DNA of 5,915 nt from Candidatus Zixiibacteriota bacterium (GTDB lineage: Bacteria > Zixibacteria > MSB-5A5 > SM1-73). The notes under the pieces were generated by a model. The model saw only the letters and a program-made list of their open reading frames with translations, was not told the origin of the DNA and searched no databases. Made by a program: the position numbers and the translations under genes. Below, in pieces: positions 1 to 5,915 of the stretch. The DNA is taken from the NCBI GenBank assembly GCA_022866585.1, contig JALHUP010000038.1:1-5915 (forward strand), written 5' to 3'. Position 1 is the stretch's first letter. Every line of letters begins with the position of its first letter.

Positions 1-228
1 AATGGAGCAGATCTCTGCTCGGATACAATTTATGTTGAAGACCGTGGGGATAAGCCAACTAACATTGTATCGTCTTCCCGAATAGGAATTAAAGAAGGAA
101 AAGACAAAAAGTGGAGATTTTATATAGCAAACAATGAGTTCGTATCTAAATCAATGTTGTTATCTTCTACTTTACTCGTTTTGAGAACCGCATCCAGGAA
201 AAAGAGAAAACCACCAAGCCAAATATGA
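1..228 (+). CDS. Possible C-terminal fragment of an unrecognised protein
   Basis: Plus-strand frame 1 is open from the window edge to a TGA at 226-228, giving 75 codons with no start in view. The other two plus frames are broken by stops within the first 90 bases. The translation begins NGADLCSDTIYVEDRGD and continues with a lysine-rich, mixed hydrophilic stretch containing KKWRFYIANNEFVSK near residues 36-50. It ends in a basic tail rich in Arg, Lys and Pro. No family, signal peptide or catalytic motif is recognised. If real, it is the end of a gene entering from the left and converging on the last permease gene of the exporter, with its final 20 or so codons antisense to that gene's 3' end. 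The tail from about residue 56 may be an artefact of read-through into the neighbour. The alternative is non-coding DNA that is open by chance. Confidence 0.35.
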   Translation, partial: NGADLCSDTIYVEDRGDKPTNIVSSSRIGIKEGKDKKWRFYIANNEFVSKSMLLSSTLLVLRTASRKKRKPPSQI

Positions 229-1264
229 CCATAGCCATTACTTCGGGGTAGAGAACGTCAATTGATGCTCCTTTCATAATGATGCCCCGGACGATCTTCA
301 TAAAATAGCGAAGAGGATTTATATAGGTGAGATATTGAATTAATTGTGGCATATTGGCGATGGGAGTGAAAAAGCCCGACGTAAGAAGGGCAAAAATGGA
401 GAAAAACCAAGAAAAAAACATCGCCTGTTGTTGGGTTCTGGTTACGGTGGAGATAAATATCCCCACTCCCAGAGTGGCGAACAAGTATACGAAAGACAAA
501 GCATAAAGCAGAAACCATGAGCCCACGAAAGGGATTTTAAACCAGATCACGCCAAAAGCTAATGCCAAAGACATTTCCAGAAAACCGATTAGGGCAAAGG
601 GAACGATCTTTCCCAAAAGCAAAGCCGGAGTGGTGATGGGGGTCACCATCAGTTGCTCCAATGTCCCGATCTCTCTTTCCCGAACGATCGCCATGCACGT
701 CAGCATGACCGTAACCATGGTCAACAAGGTGGCCACTATTCCCGGCACCATAAAGTAGACCGACTTCTGCTCCGGATTATAAAGTATCTTCGCCTGCAAC
801 AAAACGGGAGAAACAAAATCTGAGATCTTCTGGTTGAATTGATGGGTTATGATATTGGCGTAACCTAAAGCGATGGAAGCTGAATTGGCATTGGTTCCAT
901 CCACCATAAAGCCAATTTGGACGGGCTTTTTCTGTCGGATGTTTTTAGAGAAATCATCCGGAATGATCATGACGGCATTGTATCTATTTTCCTTAAATCC
1001 ACGTTCTGCCTCAGTAATTGGTATATCAGTTGCCCGCGGTACAAAATAATCGCCAACCGAAAAGGACCTGACATATTCGCGGGACAATTCGCTTTTGTCC
1101 AAATCGTAAAATACCGTATAGATCAGCTTGACGTCGGTGCTGGCAGTATAGCCCAACAACAATAGTTGAATTAAGGGCATCAGAAATATAAGCCGAAGCA
1201 TAATGCGATCACGCCCGATTTGGTGGAACTCCTTCTTCATTAAGGCTAATGTGGTTCGGATCAT
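167..1264 (-). CDS. ABC-2 type transporter permease (YbhR/YbhS-like), distal gene of the exporter operon
   Basis: An inner-membrane permease of 365 residues that should form the export path together with its paralogue encoded just upstream. The layout is typical of the ABC-2 (DrrB/YhhJ/YbhS/YbhR) family. It has a short cytoplasmic N-terminus, TM1 at about residues 24-40, a large extracytoplasmic domain at about 41-168, then five further hydrophobic segments near 170-195, 218-240, 248-272, 282-300 and 342-358. Family marks include REREIGTLEQLMVTPI at 195-210 on the cytoplasmic side after TM2, and NPLRYF at 316-321 followed by VRGIIMKG before the last TM. The external domain carries VDGTNAN at 121-127, shared with the sister permease. 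The ATG is 3 nt after the stop of the preceding gene (TAG-AAG-ATG), so translation is probably coupled. The gene ends with TAG at 169-167 and no clear terminator follows. The substrate is unknown. Confidence 0.93.
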   Translation of the reverse strand: MIRTTLALMKKEFHQIGRDRIMLRLIFLMPLIQLLLLGYTASTDVKLIYTVFYDLDKSELSREYVRSFSVGDYFVPRATDIPITEAERGFKENRYNAVMIIPDDFSKNIRQKKPVQIGFMVDGTNANSASIALGYANIITHQFNQKISDFVSPVLLQAKILYNPEQKSVYFMVPGIVATLLTMVTVMLTCMAIVREREIGTLEQLMVTPITTPALLLGKIVPFALIGFLEMSLALAFGVIWFKIPFVGSWFLLYALSFVYLFATLGVGIFISTVTRTQQQAMFFSWFFSIFALLTSGFFTPIANMPQLIQYLTYINPLRYFMKIVRGIIMKGASIDVLYPEVMAMVIFGLVVFSFSWMRFSKRVK

Positions 1265-1267
1265 CTT

Positions 1268-2374
1268 CTATCCTATCTTCAACTCAAATTTCTTTGCCGC
1301 CACGCTCAACAATATTAAAGTCAGTAAAATCAAAAATACCGCCTCGGTCCAAAACACATTTATGCTGGATCCTTTAAGCATTATCCCCCGGATTATCAAT
1401 AGAAAGTATCTGGCTGGCACCATATAGGATATATACTGAAGTACTTTAGGCATATTCTTGATTTCAAAGATGAATCCGGAAAGCATCACCGATGGAAGCA
1501 GGGTGGTTAATTGAGCGGCCATCATCGCCACCTGCTGGGTGCGAACCAAAGTGGAGATGAGTATCCCGATGGAAAGTGCGGCGATAATATATATAATACC
1601 GAAAAAGAGTAAAAGCCACTTTGATCCCACAAATGGAACGCCGTAATGAAACACGGCAAATGCAATCACCAGTATACCATCCAGCAGAGCCAGTCCGATG
1701 TAGGGTAGAACCTTTCCAATGATCACTTGAACCGGCGTCACCGGACAGGTAAGAAGTTGTTCCATAGTGCCAGTCTCCTTTTCCCGGGCTATTGTTATCG
1801 AAGTAAGCATGGCAGAGATCATCATTAAGATAGAAGCTATCAGACCGGGGACAAAAAAGTGGGATGATTTCATATCCGGATTATAGAGCACCTGTTGAGA
1901 GATGACCACGCCCGGCAGTTCGACTCCGGGCGGTAATTTCTCCTCCAGAAACTGCCCTAGTATTATTCCCGAATAGCTAAAAGAAGCGGCTGATAGATTG
2001 GCATCGGCACCATCCATCAAAAATCCCAACTCGTAGTGGCGGAGGTTGGTTAAGGCAGAGGCAAATCCCGGCTGTATGGTTAAGATAACGCTGGCATCCC
2101 CATTCTTTAATGTCCTTTCCGGATCGGAGATGTCAGGGACTGCGGATGATGGGGCAAAATAACCCGAATTATAAAACTTACGGGTCAGTTCTCTTGAGTC
2201 CTGAGTTTTATCAAAGTCCAATATTGCCAGCTTGATGTTTTTGACGTCCAGATTTATGGCATAACCATAGAGCAAAGTCATAAGAATGGGCATAAGTATA
2301 GCGATGGTTAAGGAACGGGAATCCCGAAGTATATGTCGAACCTCCTTGATGGCAATATACTTAATTTTATTCAT
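1268..2374 (-). CDS. ABC-2 type transporter permease (YbhS/YbhR-like), proximal permease gene
   Basis: A 368-residue inner-membrane permease, paralogous to the next gene downstream and probably its partner in a heterodimer. TM1 lies at about residues 22-40 and is followed by an extracytoplasmic domain to about 172. Further hydrophobic segments lie near 174-196, 221-243, 252-275, 282-303 and 342-360. Typical ABC-2 motifs are REKETGTMEQLLTCPVTP at 197-214, the pair VPARYF at 319-324 and IIRGIMLKG just after, and the external MDGADAN at 120-126. The N-terminal stretch KEVRHILRDSRS, rich in charge and placed before TM1, is also common in this family. The ATG lies inside the end of the second ATPase gene (8-nt overlap), with an AGGGA at 2388-2384 about 9 nt upstream as a possible ribosome site. 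The two permeases look like products of an old gene duplication, as in E. coli YbhS/YbhR. Confidence 0.93.
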   Translation of the reverse strand: MNKIKYIAIKEVRHILRDSRSLTIAILMPILMTLLYGYAINLDVKNIKLAILDFDKTQDSRELTRKFYNSGYFAPSSAVPDISDPERTLKNGDASVILTIQPGFASALTNLRHYELGFLMDGADANLSAASFSYSGIILGQFLEEKLPPGVELPGVVISQQVLYNPDMKSSHFFVPGLIASILMMISAMLTSITIAREKETGTMEQLLTCPVTPVQVIIGKVLPYIGLALLDGILVIAFAVFHYGVPFVGSKWLLLFFGIIYIIAALSIGILISTLVRTQQVAMMAAQLTTLLPSVMLSGFIFEIKNMPKVLQYISYMVPARYFLLIIRGIMLKGSSINVFWTEAVFLILLTLILLSVAAKKFELKIG

Positions 2375-3104
2375 TGGTTCTCTTCCCTGAAATAAGATGT
2401 ATGAATAAATCTTGTAGGGTGGGATGCTGGTATTTCTTTATCAACTCCTGAGGGTTGCCCAGCTCAATTATTTTTCCCTGGTGCATTATGGAAATCCGCT
2501 GACAGAATTCCGCCTCGTCCATATAATGGGTGGTGACAAACAGGGTCGTTCCTTCCTCTGCCAGACGGTATAAAATTTCCCAGAAGCGGCGACGGAAAAC
2601 GGGATCAACACCAGCAGTAGGCTCATCCAGGAATAATATCTTGGGACGGTGCAATAATGAAACCGCCAGCGCCAGACGTTGCCGCCACCCTACCGGAAGA
2701 GATCCTGCCAGACGGTTGATGAATTCTTTTAAGTCCAGACTCTCTGACAATTCATCGATCCTCTTTCGCAAATCTCCGGATGGTATTTGGTAGACCGAGC
2801 CGTAGAACCAGAGATTTTCTTCCCCGGTAAGGTCTTTGTATAGTGAAAATTTCTGTGACATATACCCGATGCTTTTCTTTATTTTTTCAGGCTCTTTATA
2901 GATATCAAAGCCATTGACAATGCCGTTACCAGAAGTTGGCAACAGGAGGCCACAAAGCATCCGTATGGCTGTGGTCTTGCCGGCACCGTTAGCCCCTAAA
3001 AAGCCGAATATCTCTCCGGTTTCAACGGTCAAGTTAATTTGATCAACAGCTATAAAATCGCCGAATCTCTTGGTTAAGTTGTCGATTTCAACCGCATATC
3101 CCAT
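2367..3104 (-). CDS. ABC transporter ATPase, second of a pair (equivalent of the C-terminal half of YbhF)
   Basis: A 245-residue cytoplasmic nucleotide-binding protein that should power the two ABC-2 permeases. The motifs in order are Walker A GANGAGKT at 37-44, Q-loop YMSQ with Gln84, Walker B ILFLDE at 156-161 with catalytic Glu161, D-loop GVDP at 165-168, and H-loop His193 in TTHYMDEAE. The signature loop is not canonical: LPVGW at 136-140 stands where LSGGQ is expected. From memory, the second half of E. coli YbhF has a similar departure (LPLGF), so this appears to be a family trait and not decay. The ATG at 3104 lies inside the first ATPase gene (31-nt overlap, -1 frame relative to it) and has only a weak GGGA-like ribosome site about 12 nt upstream, so coupling to the upstream gene is likely. 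The protein begins almost directly with the ATPase fold. Confidence 0.95.
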   Translation of the reverse strand: MGYAVEIDNLTKRFGDFIAVDQINLTVETGEIFGFLGANGAGKTTAIRMLCGLLLPTSGNGIVNGFDIYKEPEKIKKSIGYMSQKFSLYKDLTGEENLWFYGSVYQIPSGDLRKRIDELSESLDLKEFINRLAGSLPVGWRQRLALAVSLLHRPKILFLDEPTAGVDPVFRRRFWEILYRLAEEGTTLFVTTHYMDEAEFCQRISIMHQGKIIELGNPQELIKKYQHPTLQDLFIHLISGKRTNE

Positions 3105-4018
3105 TTTTCGAATTTTCCCATAAATTGAATAAATATGTCCTCCAATTCGGGTTGCACAGGCGAGATCACATTCGGCTTGATTCCAATTTGGCGAAGATTA
3201 TCATAATAGTTTTCGATTGGACGATTTGCTGGGGTATAAATATACACCGATGATCCAAACCGTCGTGAGGCTATCTCCCTAATTTTATTCAACTGCTCCA
3301 TCCGTTCCGAAGTTGGATCAATGTCCGCTCGATAAACTTTGCCCACAAATTTCTGCACCAATTCATCCGGCGTTCCTTCGACCAGTTTGCTTCCCTTATA
3401 GATGAACATGGCTCGATTTGAAAGCGCTACCTCGTCCATGTAAGGTGTAGAGATCACAATGGCTGAACCTCTCGCTTTCAGGTTTTTCAGGATGTCCCAG
3501 AATTGTAGCCGGGAAAGAGGATCAACCCCAGTGGTTGGCTCGTCTAGGATAAAAACTTCGGGGTCGTGCACCAGGGCACAGCTTAAAGCCAACTTTTGTT
3601 TCATTCCGCCAGATAAAGCTCCGGCACGGCGATTGTGAAACGGTCCCAAGCCAGAAAACTCATAAAGAAGTTTTTCCTTCTCATTAAACTGCTGACGGCT
3701 CAGTCCAAAAAGTCCTGCGTAGAAATAGAGGTTCTCTTTCACTGAGAGGTCAGGGTAAAGCGAGAACGCCTGCGGCATATACCCCAAAAGAGGTTTTACC
3801 TTTTCAAAATCACGGGAGACATCATAGCCTGCGATTTTTATCTCGCCGGAATCATACTTAATCAGACCGCAGGTGGCACGAAAGGTCGATGTTTTTCCTG
3901 CGCCGTCAGGACCGACCAGAGCCAATATTTCACCTTTGTTAGCGGTGAAACTGAAATTGTCCACTGCCTTCAGGGGACCGTAAGTTTTGGTTAAATTGCT
4001 GACTTCAACTATGCTCAT
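3074..4018 (-). CDS. ABC transporter ATPase, first of a pair (equivalent of the N-terminal half of YbhF)
   Basis: A 314-residue cytoplasmic ATPase. Walker A is GPDGAGKT at 36-43; the Asp in GPDG is the form also found in the first domain of E. coli YbhF. Q-loop is YMPQ with Gln83, signature LSGGMKQKL at 135-143, Walker B VFILDE at 155-160 with Glu160, and D-loop GVDP at 164-167. The H-loop is changed: STPYMDE puts Pro192 where the switch His should be. After the ATPase fold there is an extra region of about 90 residues (about 225-314) ending in ELEDIFIQFMGK, which resembles the end of the first YbhF domain. The ATG shares ATGA with the stop of the fusion-protein gene (4-nt overlap) and GGTGAAG at 4030-4024 can serve as ribosome site. 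The role as partner of the second ATPase is inferred from gene order and complementary motifs. Confidence 0.95.
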   Translation of the reverse strand: MSIVEVSNLTKTYGPLKAVDNFSFTANKGEILALVGPDGAGKTSTFRATCGLIKYDSGEIKIAGYDVSRDFEKVKPLLGYMPQAFSLYPDLSVKENLYFYAGLFGLSRQQFNEKEKLLYEFSGLGPFHNRRAGALSGGMKQKLALSCALVHDPEVFILDEPTTGVDPLSRLQFWDILKNLKARGSAIVISTPYMDEVALSNRAMFIYKGSKLVEGTPDELVQKFVGKVYRADIDPTSERMEQLNKIREIASRRFGSSVYIYTPANRPIENYYDNLRQIGIKPNVISPVQPELEDIFIQFMGKFEKWDMRLKSTT

Positions 4019-4899
4019 TGAATCTTCACCGAGACCGGCATACCGATTTTCAGGATTTTTCCCGGATTTGGAATGGTTATCTTAACGGCGTAGACAAGAT
4101 CAGCCCGTGCCTCTTTAGTCTGAACATTTTTCGGCGTAAATTCTGCTTGGTCGGAAATCCAACTTACTTTCCCGTCAAGCGGTTGGTTACGGCCATCTTC
4201 GGGGTCTACCTTTGCATGACCTCCCAAACTAATCCTGGTTAAATCTGACGGAGGTAAGTACACCTTTACCCAGACCGTATCAAGTTTGGCAATTTTCACC
4301 AAAGGTTTACCCACCCCGATTAACTCACCCACCTCAACAAATTTATTGATAACCACACCTGATTCTGGTGATTTAGGGAAACAGTCGTTCAATTGTTTTT
4401 TAAGCAAGGCAATCTCCGATTCAGATTTCGCCAATTCCGCTACAGCGGCGTCATAAGCGGCATCGGCTTGTTTTTTGGATAGAACCGCTTGGTTATAGGC
4501 GGTCTCCGTTCGGTCATACTCTTGTTGGTTGATCGAACCGGATTTTATAAGGGCAGAAACCCGCTCATATTCCTTCTGGGCAAGATCCAAGTTGTAAGAG
4601 GCTTGCTCGATATTTATGGAAGAAATCTTTACCTTTGTTTCTGTCATCTGTTTTGAAGCCTCGGCCTGCTGAAGACGAAGCATGGTCGTAATTGTGTCGA
4701 TTCCTGCAATAGTATCGCCCATTTTTATCGAATCGCCTTCGTCAAACCTTAAGGACTTAAGCTGACCTGCGACTTCAGACGATACTACTATTTCCGTGGC
4801 TTCGATTAACCCCGATCCGCCGGGAGGCAGGTTACCTTTTCCGCATGAAGTAATCACCAAGACTACGATCAACAGATATACATAAATAATGAATCTCAT
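4015..4899 (-). CDS. HlyD/AcrA-family membrane fusion lipoprotein (periplasmic adaptor, YbhG-like)
   Basis: A 294-residue adaptor expected to bridge the inner-membrane ABC pump and an outer-membrane channel. The N-terminus MRFIIYVYLLIVVLVITSC is a lipoprotein signal with lipobox ITSC and Cys19 as the acylated residue. Next come the first half of the lipoyl-like domain (about 38-70, EVAGQLKSLRFDEGDSI), a Gln/Ala/Lys-rich coiled-coil hairpin (about 72-172), the second lipoyl half (PESGVVINKFVEVGELI, about 178-200), and a beta-barrel region (to about 294) ending in the usual IGMPVSVKI. At the hairpin tip, R113 and L117 match the R-x3-L-x6-S pattern known to contact TolC, but the last position is Asn124. 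A longer frame starts at 4914, but its first ATG overlaps the GGAGG that fits the ATG at 4899, so the shorter start is chosen. It is the first gene of the exporter operon and overlaps the next by 4 nt. Confidence 0.93.
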   Translation of the reverse strand: MRFIIYVYLLIVVLVITSCGKGNLPPGGSGLIEATEIVVSSEVAGQLKSLRFDEGDSIKMGDTIAGIDTITTMLRLQQAEASKQMTETKVKISSINIEQASYNLDLAQKEYERVSALIKSGSINQQEYDRTETAYNQAVLSKKQADAAYDAAVAELAKSESEIALLKKQLNDCFPKSPESGVVINKFVEVGELIGVGKPLVKIAKLDTVWVKVYLPPSDLTRISLGGHAKVDPEDGRNQPLDGKVSWISDQAEFTPKNVQTKEARADLVYAVKITIPNPGKILKIGMPVSVKIQ

Positions 4900-4907
4900 T
4901 TTACAAT

Positions 4908-4912
4908 CCTCC
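4908..4912 (-). promoter_or_regulatory. Shine-Dalgarno site that decides the start of the membrane fusion protein
   Basis: On the minus strand GGAGG occupies 4912-4908, followed by an 8-nt spacer and ATG at 4899-4897. The alternative in-frame ATG at 4914 overlaps this GGAGG and would add MEDCK ahead of the lipoprotein signal. The spacing and the signal-peptide layout both favour the downstream ATG. Confidence 0.8.
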
Positions 4913-4914
4913 AT

Positions 4915-5108
4915 AAATTTTCGGTGAGCCTATGGCATAAAGATGTTCAATTTCGGAAAAGAAATAGTTTATCCTTGATGCCCGGTATAACTGTTATGTG
5001 GCAGTCAAATCCGCTTCAAGTTCCAAAAGGCGATTTTACCGACTCTTGCGCCTGGCAACCATGTTGACGGCGAAGACAGAGACCTGTCTGGGAAGCGAAT
5101 GTGTTACG
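4915..5108. other. Intergenic region between the S9 peptidase and the exporter operon
   Basis: This stretch separates the peptidase stop from the exporter. It holds no reading frame with a credible start and no tRNA or rRNA. It is the obvious place for the operon promoter and any regulator site. The best -35-like hexamer on the minus strand is TTGACT at 5008-5003, but no TATAAT-like hexamer sits at 16-18 nt from it; the nearest AT-rich block (TTATAC) is only about 12 nt away. No promoter is therefore called. A small hairpin near the right end is listed separately. Confidence 0.6.
5074..5089. repeat. Short inverted repeat (6-bp arms, 4-nt loop) after the peptidase gene
   Basis: AGACAG at 5074-5079 and CTGTCT at 5084-5089 are perfect inverted copies around the loop AGAC. 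It lies 20-35 nt beyond the peptidase stop on the minus strand, where a terminator would be expected. However, the stem is short, only half G+C, and is not followed by a run of T. It could be a weak hairpin, a site for a dimeric regulator, or chance. Confidence 0.3.
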
Positions 5109-5915
5109 CTACATGATCTCTGGAATCTGCTCAAGCAGGTGTTCGAAAAAGAAATCTGCGGTCTTTTTAAAGGCTAAAATGACGTTTTCCGTCTTGGTGA
5201 GTCCATGTCCTTCGTCCTCGAAAACCATGTATTCAACTGGTACCCCCTTATTTCTCAGCGCATCCACCATTTGATCGCTTTCTCTTTTTACCACGCGTGG
5301 ATCATTTGCTCCTTGAATGATAAGGATCGGGGTTTTGGCTTGATCAAGGTAAGTGAGGGGCGACCGCTTTAAGAGAAACTTTCGATCCTCTGGATCATTG
5401 ATATCTCCTACCCATTCTTTCATCGTGGGTTTCCAAAACTCGGGCACACTTTCAAGCATGGTCACCAGATTTGAGGGACCACAGAAGTCTACCGCCGCAC
5501 ACCATAGATCAGGAAGGCGTGTGACCGCAGAGAGAACCGCAAATCCTCCAAAACTTCCACCGTAGATTCCGATTCGGTCTTTGTCTATCTCTGGATGAGC
5601 CTTAAGGAATTTTGCCGCCGCCTCGACATCCTTCAGCTCTCCCCCTCCCCAATCCCGATGAATTAAACGCATGTAAGCTTTTCCGTATCCGGTGGAACCA
5701 CGAATATTTGGGGCAAGTATACAGATTCCCGCCTGAAGCAGATACTGATAGAAATGATAGTAAAAAGGCAGTTCTTGATATTCAGGACCACCGTGGATGG
5801 AAAGCACACACGGGAATGGTCCTTTCCCTTTTGGACGATAAAACCAGGCGGGAATTTTTCGATCAAAACTTTGATATTCGATCAACTCCGGTGAGATCAA
5901 ATCTTCGCTTTTCAC
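5109..5915 (-). CDS. S9-family prolyl oligopeptidase-like serine peptidase, C-terminal catalytic domain (5' end outside the window)
   Basis: 268 residues of an alpha/beta-hydrolase fold peptidase of the prolyl oligopeptidase / acylaminoacyl-peptidase / dipeptidyl-peptidase group. Such enzymes cleave short peptides, often after Pro or release acylated or dipeptide units. The visible motifs are HGGP at 41-44 (oxyanion hole region), NIRGSTGYG at 70-78, the nucleophile elbow YGGSFGG with Ser121, GANDPRV with catalytic Asp205, and DEGHG with His237. The order Ser, Asp, His and their spacing are as expected, so the catalytic domain looks intact. The GTG at the window edge is probably an internal Val: family members usually run to roughly 600-700 residues with an N-terminal beta-propeller, which would lie to the right of the window. 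The opening PELIEYQSFDRKIPAWFYRP is the usual entry to the hydrolase domain. The gene reads in the same direction as the exporter but is about 200 bp away; no functional link is evident. Confidence 0.93.
   Translation of the reverse strand: MKSEDLISPELIEYQSFDRKIPAWFYRPKGKGPFPCVLSIHGGPEYQELPFYYHFYQYLLQAGICILAPNIRGSTGYGKAYMRLIHRDWGGGELKDVEAAAKFLKAHPEIDKDRIGIYGGSFGGFAVLSAVTRLPDLWCAAVDFCGPSNLVTMLESVPEFWKPTMKEWVGDINDPEDRKFLLKRSPLTYLDQAKTPILIIQGANDPRVVKRESDQMVDALRNKGVPVEYMVFEDEGHGLTKTENVILAFKKTADFFFEHLLEQIPEIM

Noticed and set aside
5..20. Near-perfect palindrome (GAGCAG, loop ATCT, CTGCTC) at the left edge
   Set aside because: It lies far beyond the permease stop, has no T run on the minus strand and falls inside the open plus frame; a 6-7-bp stem can occur by chance, so it is not called a terminator.
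917..1427. Plus-strand frames opposite the permease genes (917-1165 and 1203-1427)
   Set aside because: They are antisense to well-supported permease genes with clear family motifs, and their translations show no recognisable domain.
2530..2793. Plus-strand frame of 87 codons opposite the second ATPase
   Set aside because: It is a shadow of the Walker B/signature region of the ATPase; the product is Arg/Ser-rich with no known motif.
4903..4995. Minus-strand frame of about 30 codons ending in SPKIYGGL just before and across the adaptor start
   Set aside because: The frame is protein-like but has no ATG, GTG or TTG start and is preceded by a stop; it overlaps the ribosome site of the adaptor gene.
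4980..5008. Possible sigma-70 promoter with TTGACT at 5008-5003 on the minus strand
   Set aside because: At 17 nt spacing the -10 position reads CCGGGC; the only TATA-like hexamer is about 12 nt away, too close for a standard promoter.
5037..5111. Open frame continuing about 24 codons past the TAG of the peptidase, suggesting a read-through tail
   Set aside because: The peptidase already ends at the expected distance after its catalytic His, and the extension has no motif; a short open stretch of this size is unremarkable.
1..5915. CRISPR array, insertion sequence ends, tRNA or rRNA genes
   Set aside because: No repeated spacer-repeat units, terminal inverted repeats with a transposase, or tRNA/rRNA-like sequence were seen on either strand.

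Overview
The window is a compact bacterial stretch of moderate GC content. Almost everything in it is read from the minus strand, so genes run right to left in these coordinates. The core is a five-gene, tightly packed operon for a tripartite-type ABC-2 exporter. In order of transcription it encodes a HlyD/AcrA-type membrane fusion lipoprotein (4899 to 4015), a first ABC ATPase (4018 to 3074), a second ABC ATPase (3104 to 2367), and two paralogous ABC-2 permeases (2374 to 1268 and 1264 to 167). The order adaptor, ATPase pair, permease, permease matches the YbhG-YbhF-YbhS-YbhR exporter of E. coli. The difference is that the double ATPase YbhF is here two overlapping genes.

The right end (5915 to 5109) holds the C-terminal catalytic domain of an S9-family prolyl oligopeptidase-like serine peptidase, whose start lies outside the window. 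About 200 bp without a recognisable gene separate it from the exporter and are the likely place for the exporter promoter, although no convincing promoter could be picked out. At the left end a plus-strand reading frame, open from base 1 to 228, converges on the last permease and overlaps its 3' end by 62 bp. It may be the tail of an unrecognised gene.

How the genes work together: the two ATPases should pair as a heterodimer on the cytoplasmic face of the two permeases. The lipid-anchored fusion protein would link this inner-membrane pump to an outer-membrane TolC-type channel, which is not encoded here. The gene starts and stops overlap or nearly touch (4-nt overlap, 31-nt overlap, 8-nt overlap, 3-nt gap), which points to one transcript with coupled translation. 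The substrate cannot be read from the sequence.

The organism must have an outer membrane for such an exporter to make sense, so a Gram-negative lineage is inferred. The exact phylum cannot be fixed; a member of the Bacteroidota/FCB-like assemblage or a candidate phylum is only a guess.

The most interesting points are two. First, the departures from consensus in the two ATPases all fall into one of the two composite ATP sites. Second, the junction between the ATPase genes sits on a run of five A, where a single-base shift would give a YbhF-like fused protein of about 550 residues. No wholly new system was found.
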